From an uncultured Coriobacteriaceae bacterium (GTDB taxonomy: Bacteria; Actinomycetota; Coriobacteriia; Coriobacteriales; Eggerthellaceae): a stretch of DNA of 64,000 nt. The stretch is from positions 62,001 through 126,000 of the forward strand of contig CALDCB010000004.1 of NCBI GenBank assembly GCA_937937585.1, read 5' to 3'. The notes under the pieces were generated by a model. That model was not told where the DNA came from, did not search any database, and worked only from the letters and a program-made list of their open reading frames with translations. The position numbers were made by a program, and so were the translations under genes. The first letter of the stretch is position 1. Each line of letters opens with the position of its first letter. Of this stretch, positions 27,306 through 35,175 are shown piece by piece.

Positions 27306-28238
27306 CTACAGCGCGATGAACTCGGCAGCGTTCTCGGCCGCCTGAGCGCCGTCGGCCACGGCTGTGACCACCTGACGCAGCGATTTGGTGCGCACATCGC
27401 CCGCAACGAAAACGCCCGGCACGCTTGTTTTGCCCGACTCGTCGGCAACGATGTAGCCCGCACCGTCAAGCTCGAGCGCGCCCGCAAGGAAGCCCGTGCT
27501 GGGGGCATTGCCCACCGCGACGAAAACCGCGCTGGCGGCGATCTCGCGCAGGTCGCCGGTATTCACGTCCTTCACACGAAGACCCGTGACAACGCCTTCC
27601 TCAGAAAGGATGGCCTCGGGGGTTGAATTCCAAACGAACTCGATGTTCTCCATCTCGGCCAGGCGCTGGTTGTACACGGGGGTTGCGCGAAGCTTGTCGC
27701 GGCGATGGACCAAGTAAACCTTGTTGCAGATGCGCGCAAGGTACAAAGCGTCGCCAACAGCGGTGTTGCCGCCACCAACGACGATGACATCCTTACCGCG
27801 GAAGAAGTTGCCGTCGCATGTGGCGCAATACGAAATGCCCTTGCCCTGCAGCTCATGCTCGCCGGGAAGACCAAGTTCGCGATGGTGGGCGCCGGTTGCC
27901 ACGATGACGCTCTTCGCCGCATACGTGCCGTTCGGCGTGACGACCTGTTTGCGATCGCCGGAGAAATCGACACCCGTCACTTCCTCGGTGATGATCTTCA
28001 CGCCGAAATTCAAAGCCTGCTGCTGCATATCGAAAGCAAGTTGCCAGCCCTCGGCGCCGTTCGGAAATCCAGGATAGTTCTCGACTTCGGACGTCTGCGC
28101 AAGCTGACCGCCCGGTGAGATGCGCTCGAACACGGCGACGGAAAGACCGCCGCGGGCAGCATACAGACCGGCCGTCAAGCCCGCAGGGCCCGCGCCGATA
28201 ACGATGACGTCGAATTCATTGGCAGGTGCATCGCTCAT
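27306..28238 (-). CDS. trxB: Thioredoxin-disulfide reductase
   Basis: FAD/NADPH enzyme that keeps thioredoxin reduced. 310 residues from the ATG at 28238 (MSDAPANEFDVIVIGAGPAG) after AAGGAG. The FAD motif GAGPAG is at 15-20, the redox-active CATC at 138-141 and the NADPH motif VVGGGNTAVGDA around 155-166. The C-terminal FAD motif GVFVAGDVRTKSLRQVVTA is intact. Its likely partner, thioredoxin, is encoded at 34072-34377, not in an operon with it. Confidence 0.96.
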   Translation of the reverse strand: MSDAPANEFDVIVIGAGPAGLTAGLYAARGGLSVAVFERISPGGQLAQTSEVENYPGFPNGAEGWQLAFDMQQQALNFGVKIITEEVTGVDFSGDRKQVVTPNGTYAAKSVIVATGAHHRELGLPGEHELQGKGISYCATCDGNFFRGKDVIVVGGGNTAVGDALYLARICNKVYLVHRRDKLRATPVYNQRLAEMENIEFVWNSTPEAILSEEGVVTGLRVKDVNTGDLREIAASAVFVAVGNAPSTGFLAGALELDGAGYIVADESGKTSVPGVFVAGDVRTKSLRQVVTAVADGAQAAENAAEFIAL

Positions 28239-28260
28239 AGGAAACTCCTTCACAAATGAA

Positions 28261-28315
28261 AAGTGCGCTTCGGTTCAGTGGCACCAGTATATGCCACGAA
28301 CGGCGAAGCGCACTT
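28261..28315 (-). terminator. Long two-tier hairpin between the purine permease and trxB
   Basis: Twelve-bp outer stem AAGTGCGCTTCG / CGAAGCGCACTT with an inner stem GTTCGTGGCA / TGCCACTGAAC (one bulge), followed on minus by TTTTCATTTG. It probably terminates the purine-permease transcript, yet it ends only about 15 nt before the trxB ribosome site and holds a TATACT box in its loop, so it may also carry or control the trxB promoter. Confidence 0.6.
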
Positions 28316-28378
28316 GTCGTATCGGTAACTGCTTCATGCGGGGTCGCACGAAAGCCCGTTTGGATCCCGCGAAAGCAG

Positions 28379-29701
28379 TTACATGAAGATGAACATGACC
28401 AGGAAGGCCGCTGCGGCGATCCACATAAGAGGCTTGATATCGGAAGCCTTGCCCTGGGCAACTTTGATAACGACGTAGCTGATGAAGCCGAAGCCGATGC
28501 CGTTGGTGATGGAGTACGTGAACGGAATGCCCATGATAGTGATGAACGCGGGGAACGCGTGCTCGATGCGACCCCAGTCGATATCGGCGATCGAGGTCAT
28601 CATAAGGTAGCCGACGACAGTAAGGGCGCCGCAGGTGGCAGAGCCCGAAACCATGCCAACGATCGGGGCGAAGAAGGCGAAGACGACGAACAGCGCGCTG
28701 ATGACGAGGTTCGAGAGGCCCGTACGTGCGCCGGCGGCAGCACCGGAAGCGGATTCGACGAACGTGGTGACCGAGCTTGTGCCCATGAAGCCGCCGACAA
28801 TGGCAGCAGCGGAGTCGACCGTCAGGATCTCCTGAATGTCCTCGACGTTACCCTCTTTATCCACGAACTCGCCTCGCTGGCCAACGGCCACGACCGTGCC
28901 CATGGTGTCAAAGAAGTCGCTCATCAAAAGCGAGAACACGAACAGAAGCAGCGCAGGCTGGAGGAACACCTGAAGAATGGCCATCTTGCCCGTCTGCGGA
29001 TCGGTCTGGAACGGAGCCGCGAATGCCGAGAAATCGAGGCCGAACTCCCACGACGTGGGCAGCGAGGTGACGCCGAACGGGATGCCGATGATCGTAGCCG
29101 CCACAATGGAGATGAGCAGCGCGCCCTGAACGTCCATGACCGTGAGAATGACGGCGATCACAATGGAGATGATGGAGACGATGCAAGCCGGGGAGGTGAA
29201 ATCACCCGCGCCGAGCAGGTTTGACTGGTTGTCGGCGATGATGCCGCCGCCCTTCAGGCCGATGAACGCGATGAACAAGCCAATGCCGATGCCGATGGCG
29301 ATGCGCAGGTCGACGGGGATGGCGTCCATGATGGCCTTGCGCAGGCCGCAAACAACCAACACGAGAATGACGACGCCCTCAAGGAAGACGATCGCCATGG
29401 CCACGCGCCAATCGATGCCCAAGCCGCCCGCGTCGCACAGCGTGAATGCGACGATGGCGTTGATGCCCATGCCGCTTGCCAAAGCCAAGGGCCTGTTCGC
29501 GATAAGGCCCATGGCAGCTGTCATGATGGCTGCGCCAAAGCAGGTTGCCGTCAGTGCGGCATTGAACGGAATGCCCGCCGCCTGCAAGAACGTCGGGTTA
29601 ACCGCGATGATGTAAGCCATGGCCAGAAATGTAGTCAAACCACCGATGACCTCATTTCCAACCGTGCTTCCACGCTCGCTGATCTTGAAAAACTTGTCCA
29701 C
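28379..29701 (-). CDS. NCS2-family purine permease (AzgA/PbuG type)
   Basis: Proton-linked adenine, hypoxanthine or guanine importer, 440 residues. I start at the GTG at 29701 (VDKFFKISERGSTVGNEVIG) with AAAGGA at 8 nt; this is the usual beginning of the AzgA group. About 12-14 membrane helices are visible. Motifs ITFLAMAYII-like (LTTFLAMAYIIAVNP) and SDFFDTMGTVVAVGQRG match AzgA/PbuG, and GTSSVTTFVESASGAAAGAR is the conserved NCS2 segment. Which purine it prefers cannot be read from sequence. I see no clear purine riboswitch in its leader. Confidence 0.9.
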   Translation of the reverse strand: MDKFFKISERGSTVGNEVIGGLTTFLAMAYIIAVNPTFLQAAGIPFNAALTATCFGAAIMTAAMGLIANRPLALASGMGINAIVAFTLCDAGGLGIDWRVAMAIVFLEGVVILVLVVCGLRKAIMDAIPVDLRIAIGIGIGLFIAFIGLKGGGIIADNQSNLLGAGDFTSPACIVSIISIVIAVILTVMDVQGALLISIVAATIIGIPFGVTSLPTSWEFGLDFSAFAAPFQTDPQTGKMAILQVFLQPALLLFVFSLLMSDFFDTMGTVVAVGQRGEFVDKEGNVEDIQEILTVDSAAAIVGGFMGTSSVTTFVESASGAAAGARTGLSNLVISALFVVFAFFAPIVGMVSGSATCGALTVVGYLMMTSIADIDWGRIEHAFPAFITIMGIPFTYSITNGIGFGFISYVVIKVAQGKASDIKPLMWIAAAAFLVMFIFM

Positions 29702-30003
29702 GCTCGCAATCCTTTCTTTTTTTTCGTTGCCGGGGTGAGCCGCTATGCTGAACCCTATGCCGATCCAAGACATCGGGCGCCGCCTCAATCAGAGCGGCTC
29801 CATGAATGATCCCTTCACGCTAATTCACCGTGCAAAGTCTAGCACCCCACGGCCAAAAACGGCAGGCGGCATCCCCTTATGACCGCCAATTCGCCCGCAA
29901 TGCCGTTCGGCGGCGGCGCGAAACCGCTCGGAAAAGCTGACCGGATAAAAACAGATACCCCTTGGCGTTTCCGATCGCGTAATACCCCCTTCTACCTGCG
30001 CAA

Positions 30004-30019
30004 ACACAATAATTAGGGA
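30004..30019 (+). promoter_or_regulatory. NrdR-like box 1 upstream of nrdD
   Basis: ACACAATAATTAGGGA matches the NrdR-box pattern ACACWATATMTWGTGT at 12 of 16 positions. It lies exactly 32 bp before a better second box, matching the three-turn spacing known for NrdR operator pairs. The rest of the 29702-30163 gap carries the permease leader on minus and these boxes; no gene is seen. Confidence 0.5.
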
Positions 30020-30035
30020 CTTTATGGTTTTAAGA

Positions 30036-30051
30036 ACACAAGATATTGTGG
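30036..30051 (+). promoter_or_regulatory. NrdR-like box 2 upstream of nrdD
   Basis: ACACAAGATATTGTGG matches the NrdR-box pattern at 14 of 16 positions. With box 1 it forms the paired operator typical of ribonucleotide-reductase operons, repressed by NrdR when (d)ATP is high. No nrdR gene is in the window. Confidence 0.7.
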
Positions 30052-30163
30052 TTGCAAGCCTTTCTTTCCTAATCGCAATGACCTATGATCAACCCATCGC
30101 AAATCACCCCTCCACATCGTTCAAGCATGCCTTGGACAATGCTGTCAAAAGAAAGGCCGGGAT

Positions 30164-32386
30164 ATGAAGATCATCAAGCGCAACGGCTCCGAAGCTTTGT
30201 TCGACGTCACCAAGATCGCCAACGCCATCAGCGAGGCGAACAAGGAGGTCCCCGAATCCGAGCGTCTCACCGAGCGCCAGATCCAGTACGCTTCCGCCAA
30301 CGTCGCGGATGCCTGCGAATGCGCCGGCCACACCGTCTCGGTCGAAGAGATCCAGGACCTTGTCGAAGACGAGATCATGCGCCTGGACAAGTTCGCCGTC
30401 GCGCGCAAGTACATCATCTATCGCTACCTGCAAAACCAAAAGCGCCACAAGAACACGACCGACGACAAAGTTCTTGCGCTTATCGAATCCAACAACGAAG
30501 AAGTGAAGCAGGAAAACTCCAACAAGAACCCCTCCGTGGTTTCTGTTCAGCGCGACTACATGGCCGGCGAGGTTTCGAAAGACCTCACCATGCGCGAGCT
30601 TCTGCCGCATGACATCGTCGAAGCCCATAACAACGGCCTCATCCATTTCCATGATGCCGACTACTTCGCCCAGCACATGCACAACTGCGACCTGGTGAAC
30701 CTTGAAGACATGCTGCAAAACGGCACCGTCATCTCGGGCACGCTCATCGAGAAGCCGCACAGCTTCTCCACCGCGTGCAACATCGCCACGCAGATCATCG
30801 CACAGGTGGCTTCCAGCCAGTACGGCGGCCAGTCCATCTCGCTCACCCATCTGGCCCCGTTCGTCGACATCTCGCGCAAGAAGATCCGCACTCAGACCCT
30901 TGCCGAAATGGACAGCCTCGGATTCGAGGCCCCCAGCGAGAAGATCGACGAGATTGTCGAGGAGCGTCTGCGCGACGAGATCCGCCGCGGCGTCCAGATC
31001 ATCCAGTATCAGGTCGTCACCCTCATGACCACCAACGGCCAGGCTCCGTTCATCACCGTCTTCATGTACCTGAACGAAGCGAAGAACGAGACCGAGAAGC
31101 ACGACCTGTCCATGATCATCGAGGAGATGCTCCGTCAGCGCTACCAGGGCGTCAAGAACGAGGCGGGCGTTTGGATCACGCCGGCGTTCCCGAAGCTCAT
31201 CTACGTGCTTGAAGAGGACAACATCACCGAGGATTCGCCGTACTTCTATCTCACCGAGATGGCTGCGAAGTGCACCGCGAAGCGCATGGTTCCCGACTAC
31301 ATCTCCGAGAAGAAGATGCGCGAGTACAAACTGTCCAAGGGCGAAACCGAGGGCAACGGCGATGTGTACACCTGCATGGGTTGCCGTTCGTTCCTTACCC
31401 CCGACCGTTCCGGCAACGGCTATGACAACGTGGCCAACGCCGGCAACTACGAGCCGGGCAAGCCGAAGTACTACGGTCGCTTCAACCAAGGCGTGGTAAC
31501 CATCAACCTGCCCGACGTCGCTCTGTCCTCGTACCGCGACATGAATAAGTTCTGGGAGATCTTCGACGAACGCCTCGAGCTTTGCCATCGCGCCCTGCGT
31601 TGCCGCCACGAGCGCCTGAAGGGCACGCTTTCCGATGCGGCGCCCATCCTTTGGCAGTACGGCGCCCTTGCCCGCCTGAAGAAGGGCGAAACCATCGACA
31701 AGCTGCTCTACGGCGGCTACTCCACCATCTCGCTTGGCTATGCGGGCCTGTACGAGTGCGTCAAATACATGACCGGTTACAGCCACACCGACCCCGAAGC
31801 CACCCCGTTCGCCCTTGAGGTCATGCAGCATCTCAACGACAAGTGCACCGAGTGGAAGGAAGCCGAGAACATCGACTACTCCCTGTACGGCACGCCGTTG
31901 GAATCCACCACGTACAAGTTCGCCAAGTCCCTGCAGCGTCGTTTCGGCGTGATCAAGGACATCACCGACAAGGGTTACATCACCAACAGCTACCACGTGC
32001 ATGTTTCCGAGGAAATCGACGCCTTCCAGAAGCTGTACTTCGAAAGCCAGTTCCAGCGCCTGTCCCCCGGCGGCGCCATCAGCTACGTCGAAGTTCCCGA
32101 CATGCAGGACAACCTGCAGGCAGTCCTGCGCGTGATGCAGTACATCTATGACAACATCATGTACGCCGAGTTGAACACCAAGTCCGACTACTGCCAGGAA
32201 TGCGGCTACGACGGCGAGATCCAAATCGTCGAGGACGATGGCAAGCTCGTATGGGAATGCCCGAATTGCGGCAACCGCAACCAGGACAAGCTGAACGTCG
32301 CCCGCCGCACCTGCGGCTACATTGGAACGCAGTTCTGGAACCAGGGCCGCACGCAGGAAATCAAAGACCGCGTCCTGCATCTGTAA
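30164..32386 (+). CDS. nrdD: Anaerobic ribonucleoside-triphosphate reductase (class III)
   Basis: Oxygen-sensitive glycyl-radical enzyme making dNTPs from NTPs. 740 residues. An N-terminal ATP-cone (MKIIKRNGSEALFDVTKIAN, about 1-95) provides allosteric control by ATP/dATP. The catalytic barrel follows, with a zinc site near the C-terminus (CQECGYDG ... CPNCGN) and the radical loop RRTCGYIGTQFWNQG, glycine about residue 718. It is followed 32 nt later by its activase nrdG and preceded by NrdR-like boxes. It implies DNA precursor synthesis without oxygen. Confidence 0.97.
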   Translation: MKIIKRNGSEALFDVTKIANAISEANKEVPESERLTERQIQYASANVADACECAGHTVSVEEIQDLVEDEIMRLDKFAVARKYIIYRYLQNQKRHKNTTDDKVLALIESNNEEVKQENSNKNPSVVSVQRDYMAGEVSKDLTMRELLPHDIVEAHNNGLIHFHDADYFAQHMHNCDLVNLEDMLQNGTVISGTLIEKPHSFSTACNIATQIIAQVASSQYGGQSISLTHLAPFVDISRKKIRTQTLAEMDSLGFEAPSEKIDEIVEERLRDEIRRGVQIIQYQVVTLMTTNGQAPFITVFMYLNEAKNETEKHDLSMIIEEMLRQRYQGVKNEAGVWITPAFPKLIYVLEEDNITEDSPYFYLTEMAAKCTAKRMVPDYISEKKMREYKLSKGETEGNGDVYTCMGCRSFLTPDRSGNGYDNVANAGNYEPGKPKYYGRFNQGVVTINLPDVALSSYRDMNKFWEIFDERLELCHRALRCRHERLKGTLSDAAPILWQYGALARLKKGETIDKLLYGGYSTISLGYAGLYECVKYMTGYSHTDPEATPFALEVMQHLNDKCTEWKEAENIDYSLYGTPLESTTYKFAKSLQRRFGVIKDITDKGYITNSYHVHVSEEIDAFQKLYFESQFQRLSPGGAISYVEVPDMQDNLQAVLRVMQYIYDNIMYAELNTKSDYCQECGYDGEIQIVEDDGKLVWECPNCGNRNQDKLNVARRTCGYIGTQFWNQGRTQEIKDRVLHL

Positions 32387-32418
32387 CAACACGCCCGCAC
32401 GAAACCGAGTGAAGCAGC

Positions 32419-32970
32419 ATGAACTACGGCAACATCAAATACTGCGACATCGCCGACGGCGAGGGCGTGCGCACCACCCTGTTCGTCTCGGGGTGCACGC
32501 ATCACTGCAAAAACTGCTTCCAGCCTCAAACATGGGACTTCGACTTCGGCGAGGAATTCACCCCCGAAGTCGAAGAGGGCATCATCAAAAGCCTTGAGCC
32601 CGCCTACATCGATGGGCTCACCATCTTAGGCGGCGAACCCATGGAACCGGCCAACCAGCACGCGCTAGCCCCGTTCCTTGCCCGCGTAAAGGAACACCAT
32701 CCGCAGAAAAGCATCTGGGTATACACCGGCGATCTGTACGAGGACATCATCAACCCGGAAAGCACCCGGCACACAAGCGCCACCGATGCCTTGCTTTCCT
32801 GCGTGGACGTTCTGGTTGACGGTCCGTTTCAGGAAGAGAGGAAGGACATCACGCTTCGATTCCGCGGGTCAAGCAACCAGCGCATCATCGACATGAACGC
32901 CACGCGCAAGAACGACTCCCTTACGCTTTGGGTTGACAAGCCCGTCTACTCAACGCACTCATTCGAATAG
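32419..32970 (+). CDS. nrdG: Anaerobic ribonucleotide reductase activating protein
   Basis: Radical SAM activase, 183 residues, that installs the glycyl radical on NrdD. The cluster-binding cysteines are C26, C30 and C33 in SGCTHHCKNC. The SAM-binding GGEPM follows (LTILGGEPMEPAN). It is the second gene of the nrdDG operon with a terminator after it. Confidence 0.96.
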   Translation: MNYGNIKYCDIADGEGVRTTLFVSGCTHHCKNCFQPQTWDFDFGEEFTPEVEEGIIKSLEPAYIDGLTILGGEPMEPANQHALAPFLARVKEHHPQKSIWVYTGDLYEDIINPESTRHTSATDALLSCVDVLVDGPFQEERKDITLRFRGSSNQRIIDMNATRKNDSLTLWVDKPVYSTHSFE

Positions 32971-33004
32971 CCTCAACCTACGGGAGGGCAAGCAAAACCT
33001 CGAT

Positions 33005-33038
33005 AACGTCCAGCACGCAACACGCGCTGGACGTTTCT
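33005..33038 (+). terminator. Terminator after nrdDG
   Basis: Ten-bp stem AACGTCCAGC / GCTGGACGTT with 11-nt loop, tail TCTGCTT. It lies between nrdG and nfo and ends just before the nfo ribosome site (AAGGAG). Confidence 0.65.
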
Positions 33039-33056
33039 GCTTGACAAGGAGAAACA

Positions 33057-33890
33057 ATGCTCACCATCGGCTGTCATCTTTCAACCTCAAAGGGCTTTCT
33101 GGCCATGGGTGAAACAGCCCTGTCAATCGGCGCGGACACCTTCGCGTTCTTCACCCGCAACCCTCGCGGCGGGTCCGCGAAGGCAATCGACCCCGCAGAC
33201 GCTGCGGCACTGCGCAACCTCATGGCCGACAACGGGTTCGGCACCTTGGTCGCCCACGCCCCTTACACGCTCAACCCCTGCTCGAACAAGCCCGAGACAC
33301 GAGAGTTCGCACGCATGTGCATGGAGGACGACTTGAAACGCATGGAGGCGGTCCCCTCAAGCTACTACAACTTCCATCCCGGAAGCCACGTCAAGCAAGG
33401 CGCCGAAACCGGGATAGAGCTTATCGCAGACCTCCTGAACGAGGTTCTCTCCCCCGCGCAAACCACAACGGTCTTGTTGGAAACCATGGCCGGCAAGGGC
33501 ACCGAGGTCGGACGAAGCTTCCAAGAGCTTGCCGAGATCATGAACCGCGTCGAACTGTCGGACCAGATGGGCGTGTGCCTTGACACCTGCCATGTTCACG
33601 ATGCGGGCTACGACATCGTGAACGATCTTGACGGCGTATTGGAGGAATTCGATCGCGTGCTGGGCATCGAGAAGCTTCGCGCAGTCCACCTTAATGACTC
33701 GAAGAACCCGCTTGGCTCGCGCAAAGACCGCCATGAATGCATCGGCGAAGGAGCCATCGGCATCGACGCTTTCGAGCGCATCGTGAACCACCCGAGCCTT
33801 CGCGATTTGCCATTCATTTTGGAGACACCCAACGAACTTACGGGCTATGCAAAGGAAATAACGCTCCTGCGCGGCCTGACGCGCGAATAG
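33057..33890 (+). CDS. nfo: Deoxyribonuclease IV (AP endonuclease)
   Basis: Endonuclease IV, 277 residues, nicks DNA 5' of abasic sites in base-excision repair. Zinc-ligand motifs are present in order: LVAHAPYTLN, FHPGSH, VLLETMAGKGTEVG, VCLDTCHVHDAGYD, HLNDSKNPLGSRKDRHECIG (containing D-x-H) and FILETPNE. The start ATG at 33057 has AAGGAGAAACA just upstream. Close to nrdDG but after a terminator. Confidence 0.96.
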   Translation: MLTIGCHLSTSKGFLAMGETALSIGADTFAFFTRNPRGGSAKAIDPADAAALRNLMADNGFGTLVAHAPYTLNPCSNKPETREFARMCMEDDLKRMEAVPSSYYNFHPGSHVKQGAETGIELIADLLNEVLSPAQTTTVLLETMAGKGTEVGRSFQELAEIMNRVELSDQMGVCLDTCHVHDAGYDIVNDLDGVLEEFDRVLGIEKLRAVHLNDSKNPLGSRKDRHECIGEGAIGIDAFERIVNHPSLRDLPFILETPNELTGYAKEITLLRGLTRE

Positions 33891-33937
33891 AACGGCGGTT
33901 AAGCCCCAACATCTACCCAAGTCCCATAAATGAAGAG

Positions 33938-33977
33938 AGTGGCTGAGAATCCAATTCCCAACCACTTTTTATTGTTT
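33938..33977 (+). terminator. Terminator after nfo
   Basis: AGTGG / CCACT outer stem with a partly paired inner arm (GAGAAT / ATTCCC), followed by a run of T on plus (TTTTTATTGTTT). Confidence 0.65.
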
Positions 33978-34022
33978 CCCTCTAGCTACGACCGTCAAAG
34001 GGGGTGCGCCCCTATACATGAA

Positions 34023-34048
34023 GAAAGCTCCCCTTTCGGAGAGCTTTC
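34023..34048 (-). terminator. Hairpin terminator after trxA
   Basis: Eleven-pair stem on minus (GAAAGCTCTCC with GGGGAGCTTTC, one G-U pair), 4-nt loop, tail TTCATG. It lies 24 nt after the trxA stop. Confidence 0.55.
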
Positions 34049-34071
34049 CATTGCTTCAGATGAAACTGCGA

Positions 34072-34377
34072 TTAGAACAGGTTCAGGATCTGCTGCTTGG
34101 GCTGAGCGCCAACGGCCTTGTTCTTGACCTTGCCATCAACGAAGGTGACGAACGTCGGAACGCCCATGACGCCGTACTTCTCGACCAGATCGGGGTTCTC
34201 ATCGATGTCGACCTTGTAGACATCGTAGGTGCCTTCGTTCTCGGCGGCGATCTCATCGATGGTGGGGGCCATCATCTTGCAGGGGCCGCACCACGTTGCA
34301 AAGAAGTCCACGAGCACCGGCTTGTCGGAGTTCAGGACCTTAGCGTCAAAATTCTGAACGGTTACTTCCTCGACCAT
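34072..34377 (-). CDS. trxA: Thioredoxin
   Basis: Small cytoplasmic dithiol protein, 101 residues, with the classical WCGPC site at residues 29-33 in VDFFATWCGPCKMMAP and the cis-proline segment GVMGVPTFVTF. It donates electrons to reductases and peroxiredoxins and is recycled by TrxB (27306-28238). Monocistronic, with its own hairpin terminator. Confidence 0.96.
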   Translation of the reverse strand: MVEEVTVQNFDAKVLNSDKPVLVDFFATWCGPCKMMAPTIDEIAAENEGTYDVYKVDIDENPDLVEKYGVMGVPTFVTFVDGKVKNKAVGAQPKQQILNLF

Positions 34378-34478
34378 TTGATCCTCCTTGAATCATCTGT
34401 CGATTTTCTCTTCATGTCCAATCATTGTATCGCATGCTCGAACGTATCGAGACAGCGAAAGCAAAACGTAAACGACGA

Positions 34479-34994
34479 TTAATCGTTAGCGCTTCCATGC
34501 TCGCGTGCACCATGGGCGCCTTCGGCGTGAGCCTGAGGGGCGCGACGACGACGCTGAGCGGGCGCTCCGCCAATCGGGGTCGTGCAATACGGGCAAACGC
34601 TCCACTCGGGGTCGAGAGCATGATGGCACGTCGGGCACAGGTTCTTCAAACGAGTGTGGCAGTTCGGGCAAAGAACGTAATCGTTCTCGACGGGGTAGCC
34701 GCAATTCGCGCACTCGCCATACTTCATCAGCTCTCGCTGCTTCAAGGCGATCTCAAGCTCCTGCTCGTCACGATCGACCTTCATCAGCGGCGGACGAAGC
34801 AAGCAGTACGCGATGACACCAACGAACGGCACCAAAGCCAGAAGCGCCCATGCGTACCACAGCGTTCCACGCATGTACGCGTCACGCGCCGTCCAGATAA
34901 TGGAGAGAATGTACAGGACGACCAGAACGACAATGACAGCCGTCAGGGCCGCCTGAAGCTCGGGAGTCCACAGCTGAGCCAACAAATCGCCCAT
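34479..34994 (-). CDS. Membrane protein with C-terminal double zinc ribbon
   Basis: 171 residues. The N-terminal half has two membrane helices (about 17-35 and 44-66). A charged linker follows (MKVDRDEQELEIALKQRELM), then a double zinc-ribbon: CANCGYP..., CPNCHTR, CPTCHHA and CPYCTTP at about 94-140. The tail is Arg/Ala/His-rich. Such zinc-ribbon membrane proteins are common in actinobacteria next to valS or trx, but I know of no defined function. It begins about 180 nt downstream of the valS stop on the same strand, after a hairpin, and is followed by trxA. Confidence 0.75.
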   Translation of the reverse strand: MGDLLAQLWTPELQAALTAVIVVLVVLYILSIIWTARDAYMRGTLWYAWALLALVPFVGVIAYCLLRPPLMKVDRDEQELEIALKQRELMKYGECANCGYPVENDYVLCPNCHTRLKNLCPTCHHALDPEWSVCPYCTTPIGGAPAQRRRRAPQAHAEGAHGAREHGSAND

Positions 34995-35129
34995 GTTGAT
35001 CCTCGTCTTCCTTTAATGGATGAACAAACAAATAGTCGATGATCGCGCAAAGCGACCCCGACTCGAAACGGTTACTGATTATAGCAAAGATGACTTTGTC
35101 ACCCGCATTGCCAACCGCGACCACATAAT

Positions 35130-35169
35130 GCGAAGCCCGCAAACGCCTTTCAGCGCATGCGGGCTTCGC
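35130..35169 (-). terminator. Hairpin after valS
   Basis: Twelve-bp perfect stem GCGAAGCCCGCA / TGCGGGCTTCGC immediately after the valS stop. No U-run follows, so termination may be weak. Confidence 0.5.
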
Positions 35170-35175
35170 ACGAAG

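Noticed and set aside
29702..30003. Possible purine riboswitch before the purine permease
   Set aside because: None of the conserved purine-aptamer junction sequences or paired loops are present.
30104..32392. Open frame of 762 codons on minus
   Set aside because: Antisense shadow of nrdD.
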